A program made the position numbers and the translations under genes. The notes under the pieces are model-generated. The model was not told the origin of the DNA. It did no database searches and saw nothing but the letters and a program-made list of their open reading frames with translations. Shown here piece by piece: positions 45,257-54,139 of a stretch of 64,000 nt of DNA. Where the stretch lies: the NCBI GenBank assembly GCA_964473155.1, contig CAYYNT010000006.1, positions 46,093-110,092 of the forward strand, in the 5' to 3' direction. Numbering within the stretch: position 1 is the first letter of the stretch; each line of letters opens with the position of its first letter. Source of the stretch: JAJFUG01 sp964473155. Its GTDB lineage: Bacteria; Gemmatimonadota; Glassbacteria; GWA2-58-10.

Positions 45257-46180
45257 GTGACGGTGACTCCGGTCCCGGTGGTGATAGTAAACTGGAACGC
45301 TGGAAGCGCTCTTCTTGAGTGTCTGGACAGCCTTTTCGGCAGTCACTCCGGGCTGGACCTGGATGTCGTGCTGGTGGACAACGCCAGCGATGACGGTTCC
45401 GGGGTGGAGGCCGCGTTGCGGTTCCCTCAGGTGCGCCTCGTTGCGAACATTGATAACAGGGGGTTCGCCGCGGCGGTCAATCAGGGCCTGGCCTGCATCG
45501 GCTCATCCTGTTCTTATGTACTGGTTCTTAATCCGGACACGCGTTTCAGCATGGACAGCCTGGGGCCGCTGATCGGATTCATGGAGTCGAATCCGGATGC
45601 GGCGGCCTGCGGTCCGGCGGTGATCGGCCGGGATGGAGGTTTGCAGCGCGGTTGCCGCCGAAGGGAACCCTCTGCCTGGGGGATGCTCTGCCGGAGTCTC
45701 GCCCTGGACAGTCTGTTTCCAGCCAGCCGGGTTTTCGCCGGGCATATTTACGGACATATCCCGCAGGACAGGCCGCTGATAGTGGACAGCCTGAGCGGAA
45801 GTTTCATGCTTATCCGGCGTGCGGCGCTGGATATGGTGGGATTGTTCGACGAGCGTTTTTTCATGTACGCCGAGGACCTGGACTGGTGCCGCCGCGCGCG
45901 GCAGGCAGGCTGGAAACTTTATTATATCCCCTCGGTCGAGGTCCTGCATCTGAGAGCGGTCAGCAGCAGGCAAAACCCCATGAGACGTCTTGTGTACCTC
46001 AATTACACAGCCGCGCAGTACATCCATAAGCACTGGAATGGTTCTTTTGCTCCATTGGCGCGTTCAATCATGTATCTGGCGCTGGGATTAAAATTTGCAC
46101 TGAGTCTGCCTTTCACTCTTGCGGAAACTCTCGCCGTCAAATGCCGAAAACGAAAGTCTGAACGGCCCCTGCCGATATAG
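45257..46180 (+). CDS. Family 2 glycosyltransferase (rhamnosyltransferase-like)
   Basis: A 307-residue GT-A enzyme. VVIVNWNAGSALLECLDSLF is the nucleotide-sugar strand, VLVDNASDDGSG the next loop, and VLVLNPDTRF the metal-binding acidic region. FMYAEDLDWCRRARQAGWK is the ED.DW motif of WbbL-like rhamnosyltransferases. It would add a sugar to an envelope glycan. The start is GTG and the C-terminus has an amphipathic or membrane-bound segment. No polysaccharide cluster lies nearby, so acceptor unknown. Confidence 0.88.
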   Translation: MTVTPVPVVIVNWNAGSALLECLDSLFGSHSGLDLDVVLVDNASDDGSGVEAALRFPQVRLVANIDNRGFAAAVNQGLACIGSSCSYVLVLNPDTRFSMDSLGPLIGFMESNPDAAACGPAVIGRDGGLQRGCRRREPSAWGMLCRSLALDSLFPASRVFAGHIYGHIPQDRPLIVDSLSGSFMLIRRAALDMVGLFDERFFMYAEDLDWCRRARQAGWKLYYIPSVEVLHLRAVSSRQNPMRRLVYLNYTAAQYIHKHWNGSFAPLARSIMYLALGLKFALSLPFTLAETLAVKCRKRKSERPLPI

Positions 46181-46279
46181 TAGATGGTACGGATGCCATG
46201 GCCGGATTGCGCCCGGGGCAGCGCTGTAACGCTACCCGCATGATCCGGGAATGAACGCGGAACAAGCTGGAAGGCCAAG

Positions 46280-47695
46280 ATGCTCAATATTCAGGCCGGA
46301 CTGCCAGGTAAGGCCCTTAAACTTGCATTCTTCATGCTCCTGACAATATGGGGCGGCCTTGCCGCGCAGGGGAGAATTCTCTCTTCAGATACGACGGCTG
46401 CGCTGGAAGACACATCCTCTGGTTCGTCCGGCAGCCCGCGGGCCGGCCAGTTCAACGTCGATCTTGGTTACAACCTGAAAGTCAAGCTGCGTCTTATCCC
46501 GGTTTATTTCGGGCCTTCGCTCACCGACAGCATCATCGAATACCTGCCTCAGAACAGTGTAATCGGAGCAAATGAAGAAAAGGACAACTGGTACAGCATT
46601 TCGTTCACTCAGGGAGATGTCCGCCGCACGGGATGGGTGATCTCTTACGGTGTGGAACGCACCCACGAGATGGAGCTTTCAGTGGCGGTGCGGGAAACCA
46701 GGCAGCAGTGGCAGGGCAAAAAGGTGGAAGTGGTCTCTGGCGAGAGCACTATCCGGGGCTTCCCCAACCAGTCCGCCCAGCTTCTGGCTCGTGTCTACCG
46801 GGGAGAGGTGTTCGACATAGCAGGTGAAGCTGATCAGTATTATCAGGTCACCCTGGCCAGCGGTGCGACAGGATGGATCTGGAAAGGCGATGTGGGTTTC
46901 TATGTTCAGCCGCGTTACAGTCAGCAGCAGGTGCAGGAGATTCGCGAAAACAAGGCCCGTCAGGAACAGCGCTGGAGGGAGTTGTCCAGCCTTCTCGCCG
47001 ATCTTAACCGGCGCGACAGCCTGACCGGCCTTGATATCAGTGTTCTGAATCAGATTAAGACGCGTAAGCAGGCCGAGCTTGACAGCGCCCGTATGCAAAG
47101 CCTCAAGACCTCGGTATGGACATACCAGAGTATCAAGCATCGCACCTCTATAACTGCGGGATTCCGGAGGCAGGGTTTTGGTTCGGCGATGGGTTTGTCC
47201 CCTGTGCTGATGAAAGGTATCGGGATCAAGGCCGACCTGACCGATAAACTGGCTTTCGAGTTCGGCTGGTCCAGCGGAGCGCCGGCAGTGGCGGCGCTGG
47301 GCGAGGAAGCGGAAATACCCGCTCCGCTCACCGGACTGGACACCCTGAATGTAACCGCCTCGCTGCTGCGTTTTGGAGTGGCCTGGAAAGTCAACGCCGG
47401 GAGAGCGCCGATTCTGAGTAAATTCGACAACAGCCTGTGGCTGGGCCTGGGGCGGATGTCGCTGAAAGGCGAGGCAGCCGGAGAAAGCCGCACTGATGTT
47501 CTCTGGGGGCCGGTAATCGGCTGGTCGATCGGCAAGAAACTGTTTTCTCACCTGTCGTTCGAGGCCGGAGCAAGCTGGCTTGTCACCAGCACCGAGGTCA
47601 CAAGCGCTCTTGAGACCGGGAAAAATCTTCTGAACCGGGAATCCAGGACTACGGTGAACATGGCGCTTCATGGAGGGGTGTCGTGGCGTTTCTGA
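46280..47695 (+). CDS. Envelope protein with SH3-type repeats and C-terminal outer-membrane barrel
   Basis: The 471-residue protein has a signal peptide (LAFFMLLTIWGGLAAQ), then two bacterial SH3-like domains: residues about 60-125 (RLIPVYFGPSLTDSIIEYLP, DVRRTGWVISY) and 145-210 (STIRGFPNQSAQLLARVYRG, GATGWIWKGD). A coiled linker (QVQEIRENKARQEQRW) leads to a 200-residue barrel ending in VNMALHGGVSWRF. SH3b domains bind wall peptides, and the barrel would sit in the outer membrane, so it may tie wall to membrane. A similar protein lies at 60118-61104. GGAAGG precedes the ATG. The next gene overlaps it by 13 nt. Confidence 0.72.
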   Translation: MLNIQAGLPGKALKLAFFMLLTIWGGLAAQGRILSSDTTAALEDTSSGSSGSPRAGQFNVDLGYNLKVKLRLIPVYFGPSLTDSIIEYLPQNSVIGANEEKDNWYSISFTQGDVRRTGWVISYGVERTHEMELSVAVRETRQQWQGKKVEVVSGESTIRGFPNQSAQLLARVYRGEVFDIAGEADQYYQVTLASGATGWIWKGDVGFYVQPRYSQQQVQEIRENKARQEQRWRELSSLLADLNRRDSLTGLDISVLNQIKTRKQAELDSARMQSLKTSVWTYQSIKHRTSITAGFRRQGFGSAMGLSPVLMKGIGIKADLTDKLAFEFGWSSGAPAVAALGEEAEIPAPLTGLDTLNVTASLLRFGVAWKVNAGRAPILSKFDNSLWLGLGRMSLKGEAAGESRTDVLWGPVIGWSIGKKLFSHLSFEAGASWLVTSTEVTSALETGKNLLNRESRTTVNMALHGGVSWRF

Positions 47696-48183
47696 GATAC
47701 AGATATATAGCCTTATCGGCCGCTCTTTTGTGCCTGGCCTGCGGCGGGGGGAACCTTTCAACCCTGCCCTCCGAGCTGGTGGATGTCCAGCGCGAGGGCA
47801 ACCTGACCCGCGATAAGCTTGACGGAGTATGGAAAGGCAATTTGATTTCAACTTCCGCTGAGCGGGCCGGGGAGACTATCTATCTGGTTTTTAATCAACC
47901 TGATCCGATTTCTCTGTCCGGAAGCTACCTGGTTCGGGAGAGCATCGATCTGTCCGGTTCCGTGCAACGAGACACTTTCGCCCTGGCCAACGGCGTGTTC
48001 GAGAAACCTGACCTGCGGTTCAACCTTCTTTCCGGCGGCGCTCTTGTCGTCTATGAGGGCGCGCCGGTCCTCTACCTCGGCCTGCTTTCCGAAAACTCAT
48101 TCATCAGCGGGACGGTCGTGTCGGACGACCTGACTGTCGGTGAGTGGGAGGCCAGGCTGCGCAGCGCCACAGTAGCGCCCTGA
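47683..48183 (+). CDS. Small lipoprotein of unknown function
   Basis: 166 residues with a lipoprotein signal and lipobox LACGGG, then a polar beta-rich domain (VWKGNLISTSAER; SGSYLVRESIDLSG) with no family recognised. It starts with GTG inside the end of the previous gene, a 13-nt overlap, preceded by GGAGGGG, so the two are coupled. It would be anchored at the inner leaflet of the outer membrane, next to the SH3-barrel protein's membrane domain. Confidence 0.7.
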   Translation: MAFLRYRYIALSAALLCLACGGGNLSTLPSELVDVQREGNLTRDKLDGVWKGNLISTSAERAGETIYLVFNQPDPISLSGSYLVRESIDLSGSVQRDTFALANGVFEKPDLRFNLLSGGALVVYEGAPVLYLGLLSENSFISGTVVSDDLTVGEWEARLRSATVAP

Positions 48184-48219
48184 GTAACCTGACCTGGAAG
48201 CCCGCACCGTTTTCCCGGA

Positions 48220-48248
48220 TTGACAGCCCGGACAGCTTGACTTATAAT
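48220..48248 (+). promoter_or_regulatory. Perfect consensus sigma70 promoter
   Basis: TTGACA (48220-48225), 17 bp, TATAAT (48243-48248): both boxes perfect and spacing ideal. It is placed 66 nt before the start of the secreted PPC/dockerin gene and would drive it and the large protease. A strong constitutive promoter by consensus. Confidence 0.8.
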
Positions 48249-48314
48249 CAAAGCGGCTGGTATTGATTACCGCAGCCCTCCGGTTATTCAAGCAACCTTT
48301 CCCTCGGCCGGACA

Positions 48315-49784
48315 ATGCCTAATCTCGCCCGCAGGGCGGTCATGTCGCTGCTGTTCCTCTGCCTTCTGACGGCGCCGCGGGTGCACGCCCTGCGTCATGA
48401 ACCCGGCCGTCAGACATTCGGCGGTTTGACCTCACCACCGGCCGCTCCCGCTGTTATTTCTGTCGAATCCTCAACCACCGGCCTCGATGTCCGTCTGGCC
48501 CTGAGCGGCCGCCTGGCCGATGGCCGGGTATTGCCGTTCCTTCCGGAAAGCGTGCTGGTGCGGAACCATGCGCCAGGATCCGAATTAGCGACCTGGACCG
48601 TTCCTCTTGAAGAGAGCGGCAGACTTCATCTTGAAGCGCTGCCTGACGGAATGCTTGAACTGACCTTTTCGCTTGTCGCCGGAGGGATCGCCGGGTTGCC
48701 CTCGGCAACGGTCAGGATGATGGCAGCCGATCCAAACGAGCCCAACGGCACGCCGGGTCAGGCTACCACGCTTGTCACGGCTTTGGATGGCGCATTGACT
48801 GCCGAGGGAATGATCGACAATTCTCTTGATTTCGATTTTTATCAATTCGAACTGCGGACAGGCGACTCTGTTTCAATTTTTCTGGCCGGGCTGGACAGCT
48901 CGGCCAGCGCCCTTCAACCGTCTGTCAGCCTGCTGGATTCCAGCGGAACGGTGCTGGCGCACAGCGAGGATGGATCGGCTGTAGGGACCAGAGCTTCCGG
49001 AGCAGGACGATTTTTTCTGCTGGTCGCGGACAGGGCTTTCCTGGAGGGTAAATCATTTCAGAACGCGGTTGACCGTTTCTATCGAGTCGAGGCCCGCCGC
49101 CTGAACCGCCGCGGGGATGTTGATGGGGATGGAAGGCTGACTTACAGGGACGCGTTTCTGGTGTTTTTCCTTGTCCGTGGCGTCCTGGACACCCTGGATT
49201 TCACTCCATCCCAGCGCGCGGCCGCGGACTGGGATGGCGATGGGACCCTTGCCGGGGACATCCAGGACTACGAGGACATCCTGAAAGAAGTGATCCCTGT
49301 CCCGGCACGCGATCCGGGCAGTCCTGGAACCAAAAGCTCAGCCGCGCTGGCTTCGGCAGGGGAGGGCAAAATTATTGCATTCCCTGACGGTTCGGCGTTG
49401 CGTGTCGAGCCGGATGGCAGGCTCGAAATTGTCGCACCCGGCAAAACTGCGCTCTCGCTGCTGACACTTGCCGGTTCAATCCAGCCTCCGGACATGCGGC
49501 TGCCTAAAGCCGTGGATTTGTTCCAGAACACACCCAATCCATTCAATCCCTCCACCCTCATCCAGTTCAATCTGCCAGTCGCGGCGGTGGTCAGGCTGGA
49601 GGTTTTTGACCTTCGCGGCCGCCGCGTGGCGACTCTGGCGCATGATGAGTATCCGGCCGGGATCCATGCCGTGCACTGGTCCGGAAAGGACGATACCGGG
49701 CGGCCCCTGGCGGCTGGAGTGTATTTCTACAGTCTGCGTTCGGATGGCCTTAGCCTTACCCGCAAGATGGTGCTGCTGAAATGA
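48315..49784 (+). CDS. Secreted PPC/dockerin/sorting-domain protein
   Basis: 489 residues with a leader (MSLLFLCLLTAPRVHA). Residues about 140-250 form a pre-peptidase C-terminal-type beta-sandwich (DPNEPNGTPGQA; DFDFYQFELRTGDSVSIFL). A dockerin-like pair follows at 265-325 (GDVDGDGRLTYRD, DWDGDGTLAGD). The last 95 residues are a sorting module: FQNTPNPFNPSTLI to RKMVLLK. PPC domains usually ride on secreted peptidases, but here there is no catalytic domain. The next gene, a large metalloprotease with the same tail, overlaps the stop by 4 nt (ATGA), so they are co-translated and probably act together. ATG 48315 or 48342. Confidence 0.8.
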   Translation: MPNLARRAVMSLLFLCLLTAPRVHALRHEPGRQTFGGLTSPPAAPAVISVESSTTGLDVRLALSGRLADGRVLPFLPESVLVRNHAPGSELATWTVPLEESGRLHLEALPDGMLELTFSLVAGGIAGLPSATVRMMAADPNEPNGTPGQATTLVTALDGALTAEGMIDNSLDFDFYQFELRTGDSVSIFLAGLDSSASALQPSVSLLDSSGTVLAHSEDGSAVGTRASGAGRFFLLVADRAFLEGKSFQNAVDRFYRVEARRLNRRGDVDGDGRLTYRDAFLVFFLVRGVLDTLDFTPSQRAAADWDGDGTLAGDIQDYEDILKEVIPVPARDPGSPGTKSSAALASAGEGKIIAFPDGSALRVEPDGRLEIVAPGKTALSLLTLAGSIQPPDMRLPKAVDLFQNTPNPFNPSTLIQFNLPVAAVVRLEVFDLRGRRVATLAHDEYPAGIHAVHWSGKDDTGRPLAAGVYFYSLRSDGLSLTRKMVLLK

Positions 49785-52700
49785 AACGCACCCTTTCCAT
49801 ACTAATTGTTCCCGCGCTGCCGCTGCTCCTGGTGGTGGCATCCTTCCTTCATGCCGACCAGCCGCTCAGGACCGGCCTGCGCGAACAGGTTCTTTCCGCT
49901 GACCGTATCCTTCATTGCAAGGTGCTGTCCGGGCGATGCTTCGTGGAGTACGGCCGTATCTACACGCGTTACGATCTGAGCACTATCGGCAGCCTCAAAG
50001 GCGGCTCCTCGGATGCCGTTGTCAGGGTTCCGGGTGGAGAGGTGGGGCTTGTGGCTTATGTGGTCCCAGGTGCGCCGGAATTCACGGAACGCGAAGAGGT
50101 GGTGCTGTTCCTGAAACAGGGTGAGAGCGGGGAGTGCGAGCTGGACGGATTGTCTCCCTCCGTATACAGGGTGAAGGCGGATGCGGACGGCCTGCCACAG
50201 GTAAGCCCGAGCGTGGAGCCGGAGGGGCCTGTCCTGGCGGCGGATGGCCATGTCTGGCCCGCCGGCCGGACCATGCCTCTGGATATGTTCCTGCGCACGG
50301 TGGCCGCATATCTTGGAGAATCAGTCAGCGCCGGGACCGCGCAACTCCCTCTGGTTGGTGACGGTGTCGGCGGAGGGAAAAAGAAAAAGGCCTCAGGGTC
50401 GGCTGTTTCACTCTCCGCGGGCAACGTGCAGGCCGGGTACTCACGCATTCTGGACCGCCCGGTGGACATTTTCTGGGACCTCTCCAGGGATTACGGTCCC
50501 GTGCATGGCGGCAAAGTGAACTGGAGTTTCAATCCGGATTCAATCTCCGGGAAAAGCCCGTACGGAGTCACTCCAGGGCAGGCCCTCGATGCGCTTGCCT
50601 GGTCATTCGAGCAGTGGAACGCCGTTCCGGGGTCGAAAATGCGTTTCGAATACGCCGGGCAGCGACGCGACGTCCCGAACCACAAGCTCGACCTGGTCAA
50701 CGTGATCACGTTCGCGGACAGCGAGTACACTTGGGGTGTGCAGAAAGACGCTATCGCCAGCGCGCGGCCTTTCGTCCTGGCCCGCCGAACCTGGGTCGGA
50801 CCGGAGGGCCTGGACTGGGACCAGGACGGCAAAATCGATTTCCCTGATTTCCCCGAAGGCGTCTGGGAAGCCGGTACGATCATCGACTGCGACATCCGCT
50901 GGGATGCCGGCGGACCGTATGCGGATGTCGATTTCGCGGTGGACCGGACGCCCGGAGCCTTGAGCATGCAGGCCGTGTTCAACCATGAGATCGGGCACAT
51001 GGTTGGGCTGGTGCACAGTCCGATACGCGACCTGGGCGCTACTCTTTCCGGGAAAAATATCACACCGACCATGTTCTCCCTGGCCCTGCCCAATTCCACG
51101 GATGGCTCCGGCAACCCGATGACCAGCCTGGAAGCGGATGATAAGGCGTCGCTGGCCATGCTTTACCCGGCGCCGGAGTTCGGTTCCACATACGGCGTGA
51201 TCGAGGGCGATGTGCTCAAGGGCACGGACGGCAAACCGGCGCGGGGCAATTTTGTGGTCGCTCTGTCCGCCGAGGGGGCGCCTTACCGCAGTATCATCGA
51301 CGCCTACCACCGGGCGAAGACAGCGGTCGGAGTGTTCACGGACCAGCAGGGCCGGTTCCGCATCCCCGGACTGCCTGCCGGACAATACGTATTGGGCCTT
51401 CAGCCCATGGACGACATGCCGGTGGGCACGAACCGCAACGCTTTCAACACGCTGGTCAGCCGGTTCGGCGATGTGGAGTACATCTGGGACGAGTTCTACA
51501 ACGGCCCGCGCGAGAGCGGCCGCGAAAGTGATCCGTTTGACTGGGAGCCGCTGGCGGTCAGCGCCGGAGGCAAAATAAGCGGGGTCAGGCTGATCACGAA
51601 TTACTATCCGCAGGGGCGGGAACGCCTGTGGCGGATGTTCGGCGACCGTGATTATATCGTCGCGGTCAACCAGCTTCGCTCCCCCTACAGCGCCCAGTCC
51701 TCGACAGGCGACATGGCGGCCCGCCGTTTCCCGCAGGTGTTTCAGCCACCTTACAGGATCGTGGGGGCCGCCTGCGATTTCGCCTCCATCACCGCGCCGC
51801 CGGAGGGCCTTCAGGTCACCTGGCCGGAAATAATCCTGGCTCTGGGCGATCCGGACAATCCGTCCCGTCCGGACCTTGAAAACCCGCTGGCCGTGCTGGA
51901 GAATTTCGCCGGTGACGGGACCCTGATTTCGAGCGCGCCTCTGCCGTTTAAATATCCCATCGAGGTGGACAGGGCGGGTGAATTGTGGCTGGTCGTGCGC
52001 TCCCCGCAAGGACGGTTCAATGCTTTCCACAACATAGACGTGCTCGGGGCGGGCCAGGGCGAACTGGAAGTGGATGAGTCTTTCATTTCCTCCAACGGAG
52101 GAAACACTTTCAGCAGCGTGATGAATTACGGCGTAAGCTGGCGCATGGGATTGGAGCTTGAGGGCGAGGCATCGCTGGAGCCGCTTTCCCAGCCGCGCCT
52201 GGTGAAAACCGAAACAGCCGGGGGAGCATCCGGCTTGCGCCTTCATTTCGCCCGGACGCTAAGTCTGAGCGGCGTTCAGCCGTCCGAGCCGGTGACTGTC
52301 TCGCTTCGCAGCAGGTACGCGACGCAACCATATCCGGATGCTTCCCTGATTTCCGGGGTCGAGGAAGAGGCGGATGGCGCTCTGCGGTTCAGCATGGTAA
52401 AGCGCGGGGTGTCCGGGGACAGTTCGATCTACCTCGTGAGCGGGCTGCATCTCGAAAAAGGAAGGCTCCTTGGTGTGCTGGAGAAATTGTCCGGCAGCGG
52501 GCCGGAGGGCGGAACGCTCAATCTGGGGAGGACTGCCGGATATCTCGCGCCGGGCTGCGAGGGACTCTGGCAGGGGCCGGTGGCGCCGGCGGGCGGCATC
52601 GTACGCATGGACCTGCGCTGCTCGGGGCAAGCTGTAAACGGAGCTTTCATCTGGCCCGCAGTCTCGACGCCTGCGGCGGACACCACTCTCGTATTCAGAA

Positions 52701-54139
52701 GCCTGCCCGGTGATACTGTCGTGGTGATCGATTCACTGTTTTCCAATCCGGCGGGGTTCGATCTGACTGCTTACACTGATTCAGGGCGGATCAGCCTGTC
52801 AGCCGTGCTGGGTCTGGGCGCCGACCTTTTCGAGCCGAACGAGCGCCTAAAGGATGCCAGTCCGGTGTTCCCGGCATACGGCTATCCGCCGGTGAACCAT
52901 GCCCTGGATGCTGTCCGCGGGGTGATTGTTTCGACAAAGGAACGCAACGATATCGATTTCTTCCGCTTCGAGGTGCGGCGGGGGGACAGCGTGGTGATAG
53001 ACGTGGACGCCTCCAGCACGCGACCGTTCCTGCCTGTTTCAGGCCTGGATGCCTATTTCGAGGCTTTCGACTCGACCGGGGCGCGGTTCACAGGTCTGGA
53101 CGGGCGCGATGTGACGAGTGACGACGAAAACGGCCTGGACCCGTTCTACAGTTTTGTCAGCCCGAGAAGCGCCACGCTGTATCTGAAAGTTTTGGAGGCG
53201 TCCGTGGCTTACGGCGACGCCGGGGGGACGGCCGGTCATAATTCCTTCTACGAGCTGCGCCTGCGGATACTGCCACGCCGCGGCGATGTGGTGCGCGACG
53301 GAATGATCCGCATCGACGACGCCCTGGTGGCGATTGAATGCGCCATGCGGCCCTCTTATCAGGACCAGCAGAGCCTTTACGCCGCGGATGTAAGCGGAGA
53401 CGGCAGAGTGGACCTTAACGACGCCGCAGACGTGTTCCGGCTGGCGCTGAACGACCCGCTGACCCGCTCCAGCGTGTCTCTGGCTGCAGCGGCCGGGAGC
53501 GGCGGCCCCGGTTTCAGCCTGGAGAACAACGGAAAGCAGAAAGCTATTGTTTCCACACCGGGGGTGGAGTTCCGTGGTCTTGTCCGCCTGGAACTGGAGT
53601 CATCCGGTAAGGCCTCTCCGGGGAAAGACCTCCCGCGCGGAGCCGGGTTCCTTCAGACCCGGGAAGGGGGAGTGCTGTTCGCGCTGCTCGACCTGAGCGA
53701 TACGGATGTTCCGTTCAAGGGGGGCGAGATGCTGACGGTGGAGGATCAGGCCGGAACGGGTGTGCGCGTAATCAGCATCATGTCCGGCATCCCGGGATCC
53801 GGAGAAAGAGGCCCGGCGGCGCTGCGGGATAATGTGTCCAGTCCGGCCCCGCCGAAAGCGTTCAGCCTGGAAGGCAACCGGCCGAATCCTTTCAACCCCT
53901 CCACCTCGATCACTTTCAAGGTGCCGGAAGGGACGCAGGCGGAGGTGAATCTCGAAGTATTCGACCTGCGGGGAAGACGGGTGCGCACTCTTGCGCGCGG
54001 CGCACATGCCCCCGGTTCCTGGACCGTGGTCTGGGACGGCGCCGGTGCGGACGGGAGAAAGCTGCCCTCGGGAGTCTATTTCTGCCGCATGAGCGCACCA
54101 GGGTTCAGCGCGGTGCGTAAGATGGTGCTGCTCAAGTAG
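49781..54139 (+). CDS. Giant secreted matrixin-like metalloprotease with PPC, dockerin and sorting domain
   Basis: The 1452-residue protein has a signal peptide (IVPALPLLLVVASFLHA) and a matrixin/metzincin zinc site, HEIGHMVGLVH (H402, E403, H406, H412), with the Met-turn in TPTMFSLALP and the ADDKASLAMLYP end typical of the fold. Residues about 467-550 resemble a carboxypeptidase-regulatory domain (DQQGRFRIPGLPAGQYVLGL). A PPC-like domain lies near 1030-1150 (DIDFFRFEVRRGDSVVIDV). Dockerin-like repeats follow at 1165-1225 (RDGMIRIDD, DVSGDGRVDLND), and the sorting module ends the chain at 1361-1452 (NRPNPFNPST to RKMVLLK). It is a cell-surface or released protease. Its last codons overlap lipA by 8 bp on the other strand. 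Confidence 0.88.
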   Translation: MKRTLSILIVPALPLLLVVASFLHADQPLRTGLREQVLSADRILHCKVLSGRCFVEYGRIYTRYDLSTIGSLKGGSSDAVVRVPGGEVGLVAYVVPGAPEFTEREEVVLFLKQGESGECELDGLSPSVYRVKADADGLPQVSPSVEPEGPVLAADGHVWPAGRTMPLDMFLRTVAAYLGESVSAGTAQLPLVGDGVGGGKKKKASGSAVSLSAGNVQAGYSRILDRPVDIFWDLSRDYGPVHGGKVNWSFNPDSISGKSPYGVTPGQALDALAWSFEQWNAVPGSKMRFEYAGQRRDVPNHKLDLVNVITFADSEYTWGVQKDAIASARPFVLARRTWVGPEGLDWDQDGKIDFPDFPEGVWEAGTIIDCDIRWDAGGPYADVDFAVDRTPGALSMQAVFNHEIGHMVGLVHSPIRDLGATLSGKNITPTMFSLALPNSTDGSGNPMTSLEADDKASLAMLYPAPEFGSTYGVIEGDVLKGTDGKPARGNFVVALSAEGAPYRSIIDAYHRAKTAVGVFTDQQGRFRIPGLPAGQYVLGLQPMDDMPVGTNRNAFNTLVSRFGDVEYIWDEFYNGPRESGRESDPFDWEPLAVSAGGKISGVRLITNYYPQGRERLWRMFGDRDYIVAVNQLRSPYSAQSSTGDMAARRFPQVFQPPYRIVGAACDFASITAPPEGLQVTWPEIILALGDPDNPSRPDLENPLAVLENFAGDGTLISSAPLPFKYPIEVDRAGELWLVVRSPQGRFNAFHNIDVLGAGQGELEVDESFISSNGGNTFSSVMNYGVSWRMGLELEGEASLEPLSQPRLVKTETAGGASGLRLHFARTLSLSGVQPSEPVTVSLRSRYATQPYPDASLISGVEEEADGALRFSMVKRGVSGDSSIYLVSGLHLEKGRLLGVLEKLSGSGPEGGTLNLGRTAGYLAPGCEGLWQGPVAPAGGIVRMDLRCSGQAVNGAFIWPAVSTPAADTTLVFRSLPGDTVVVIDSLFSNPAGFDLTAYTDSGRISLSAVLGLGADLFEPNERLKDASPVFPAYGYPPVNHALDAVRGVIVSTKERNDIDFFRFEVRRGDSVVIDVDASSTRPFLPVSGLDAYFEAFDSTGARFTGLDGRDVTSDDENGLDPFYSFVSPRSATLYLKVLEASVAYGDAGGTAGHNSFYELRLRILPRRGDVVRDGMIRIDDALVAIECAMRPSYQDQQSLYAADVSGDGRVDLNDAADVFRLALNDPLTRSSVSLAAAAGSGGPGFSLENNGKQKAIVSTPGVEFRGLVRLELESSGKASPGKDLPRGAGFLQTREGGVLFALLDLSDTDVPFKGGEMLTVEDQAGTGVRVISIMSGIPGSGERGPAALRDNVSSPAPPKAFSLEGNRPNPFNPSTSITFKVPEGTQAEVNLEVFDLRGRRVRTLARGAHAPGSWTVVWDGAGADGRKLPSGVYFCRMSAPGFSAVRKMVLLK

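Noticed and set aside
50603..52246. 547-codon minus-strand frame
   Set aside because: Shadow of the metalloprotease gene, opposite strand, in high-GC sequence; no family motif.
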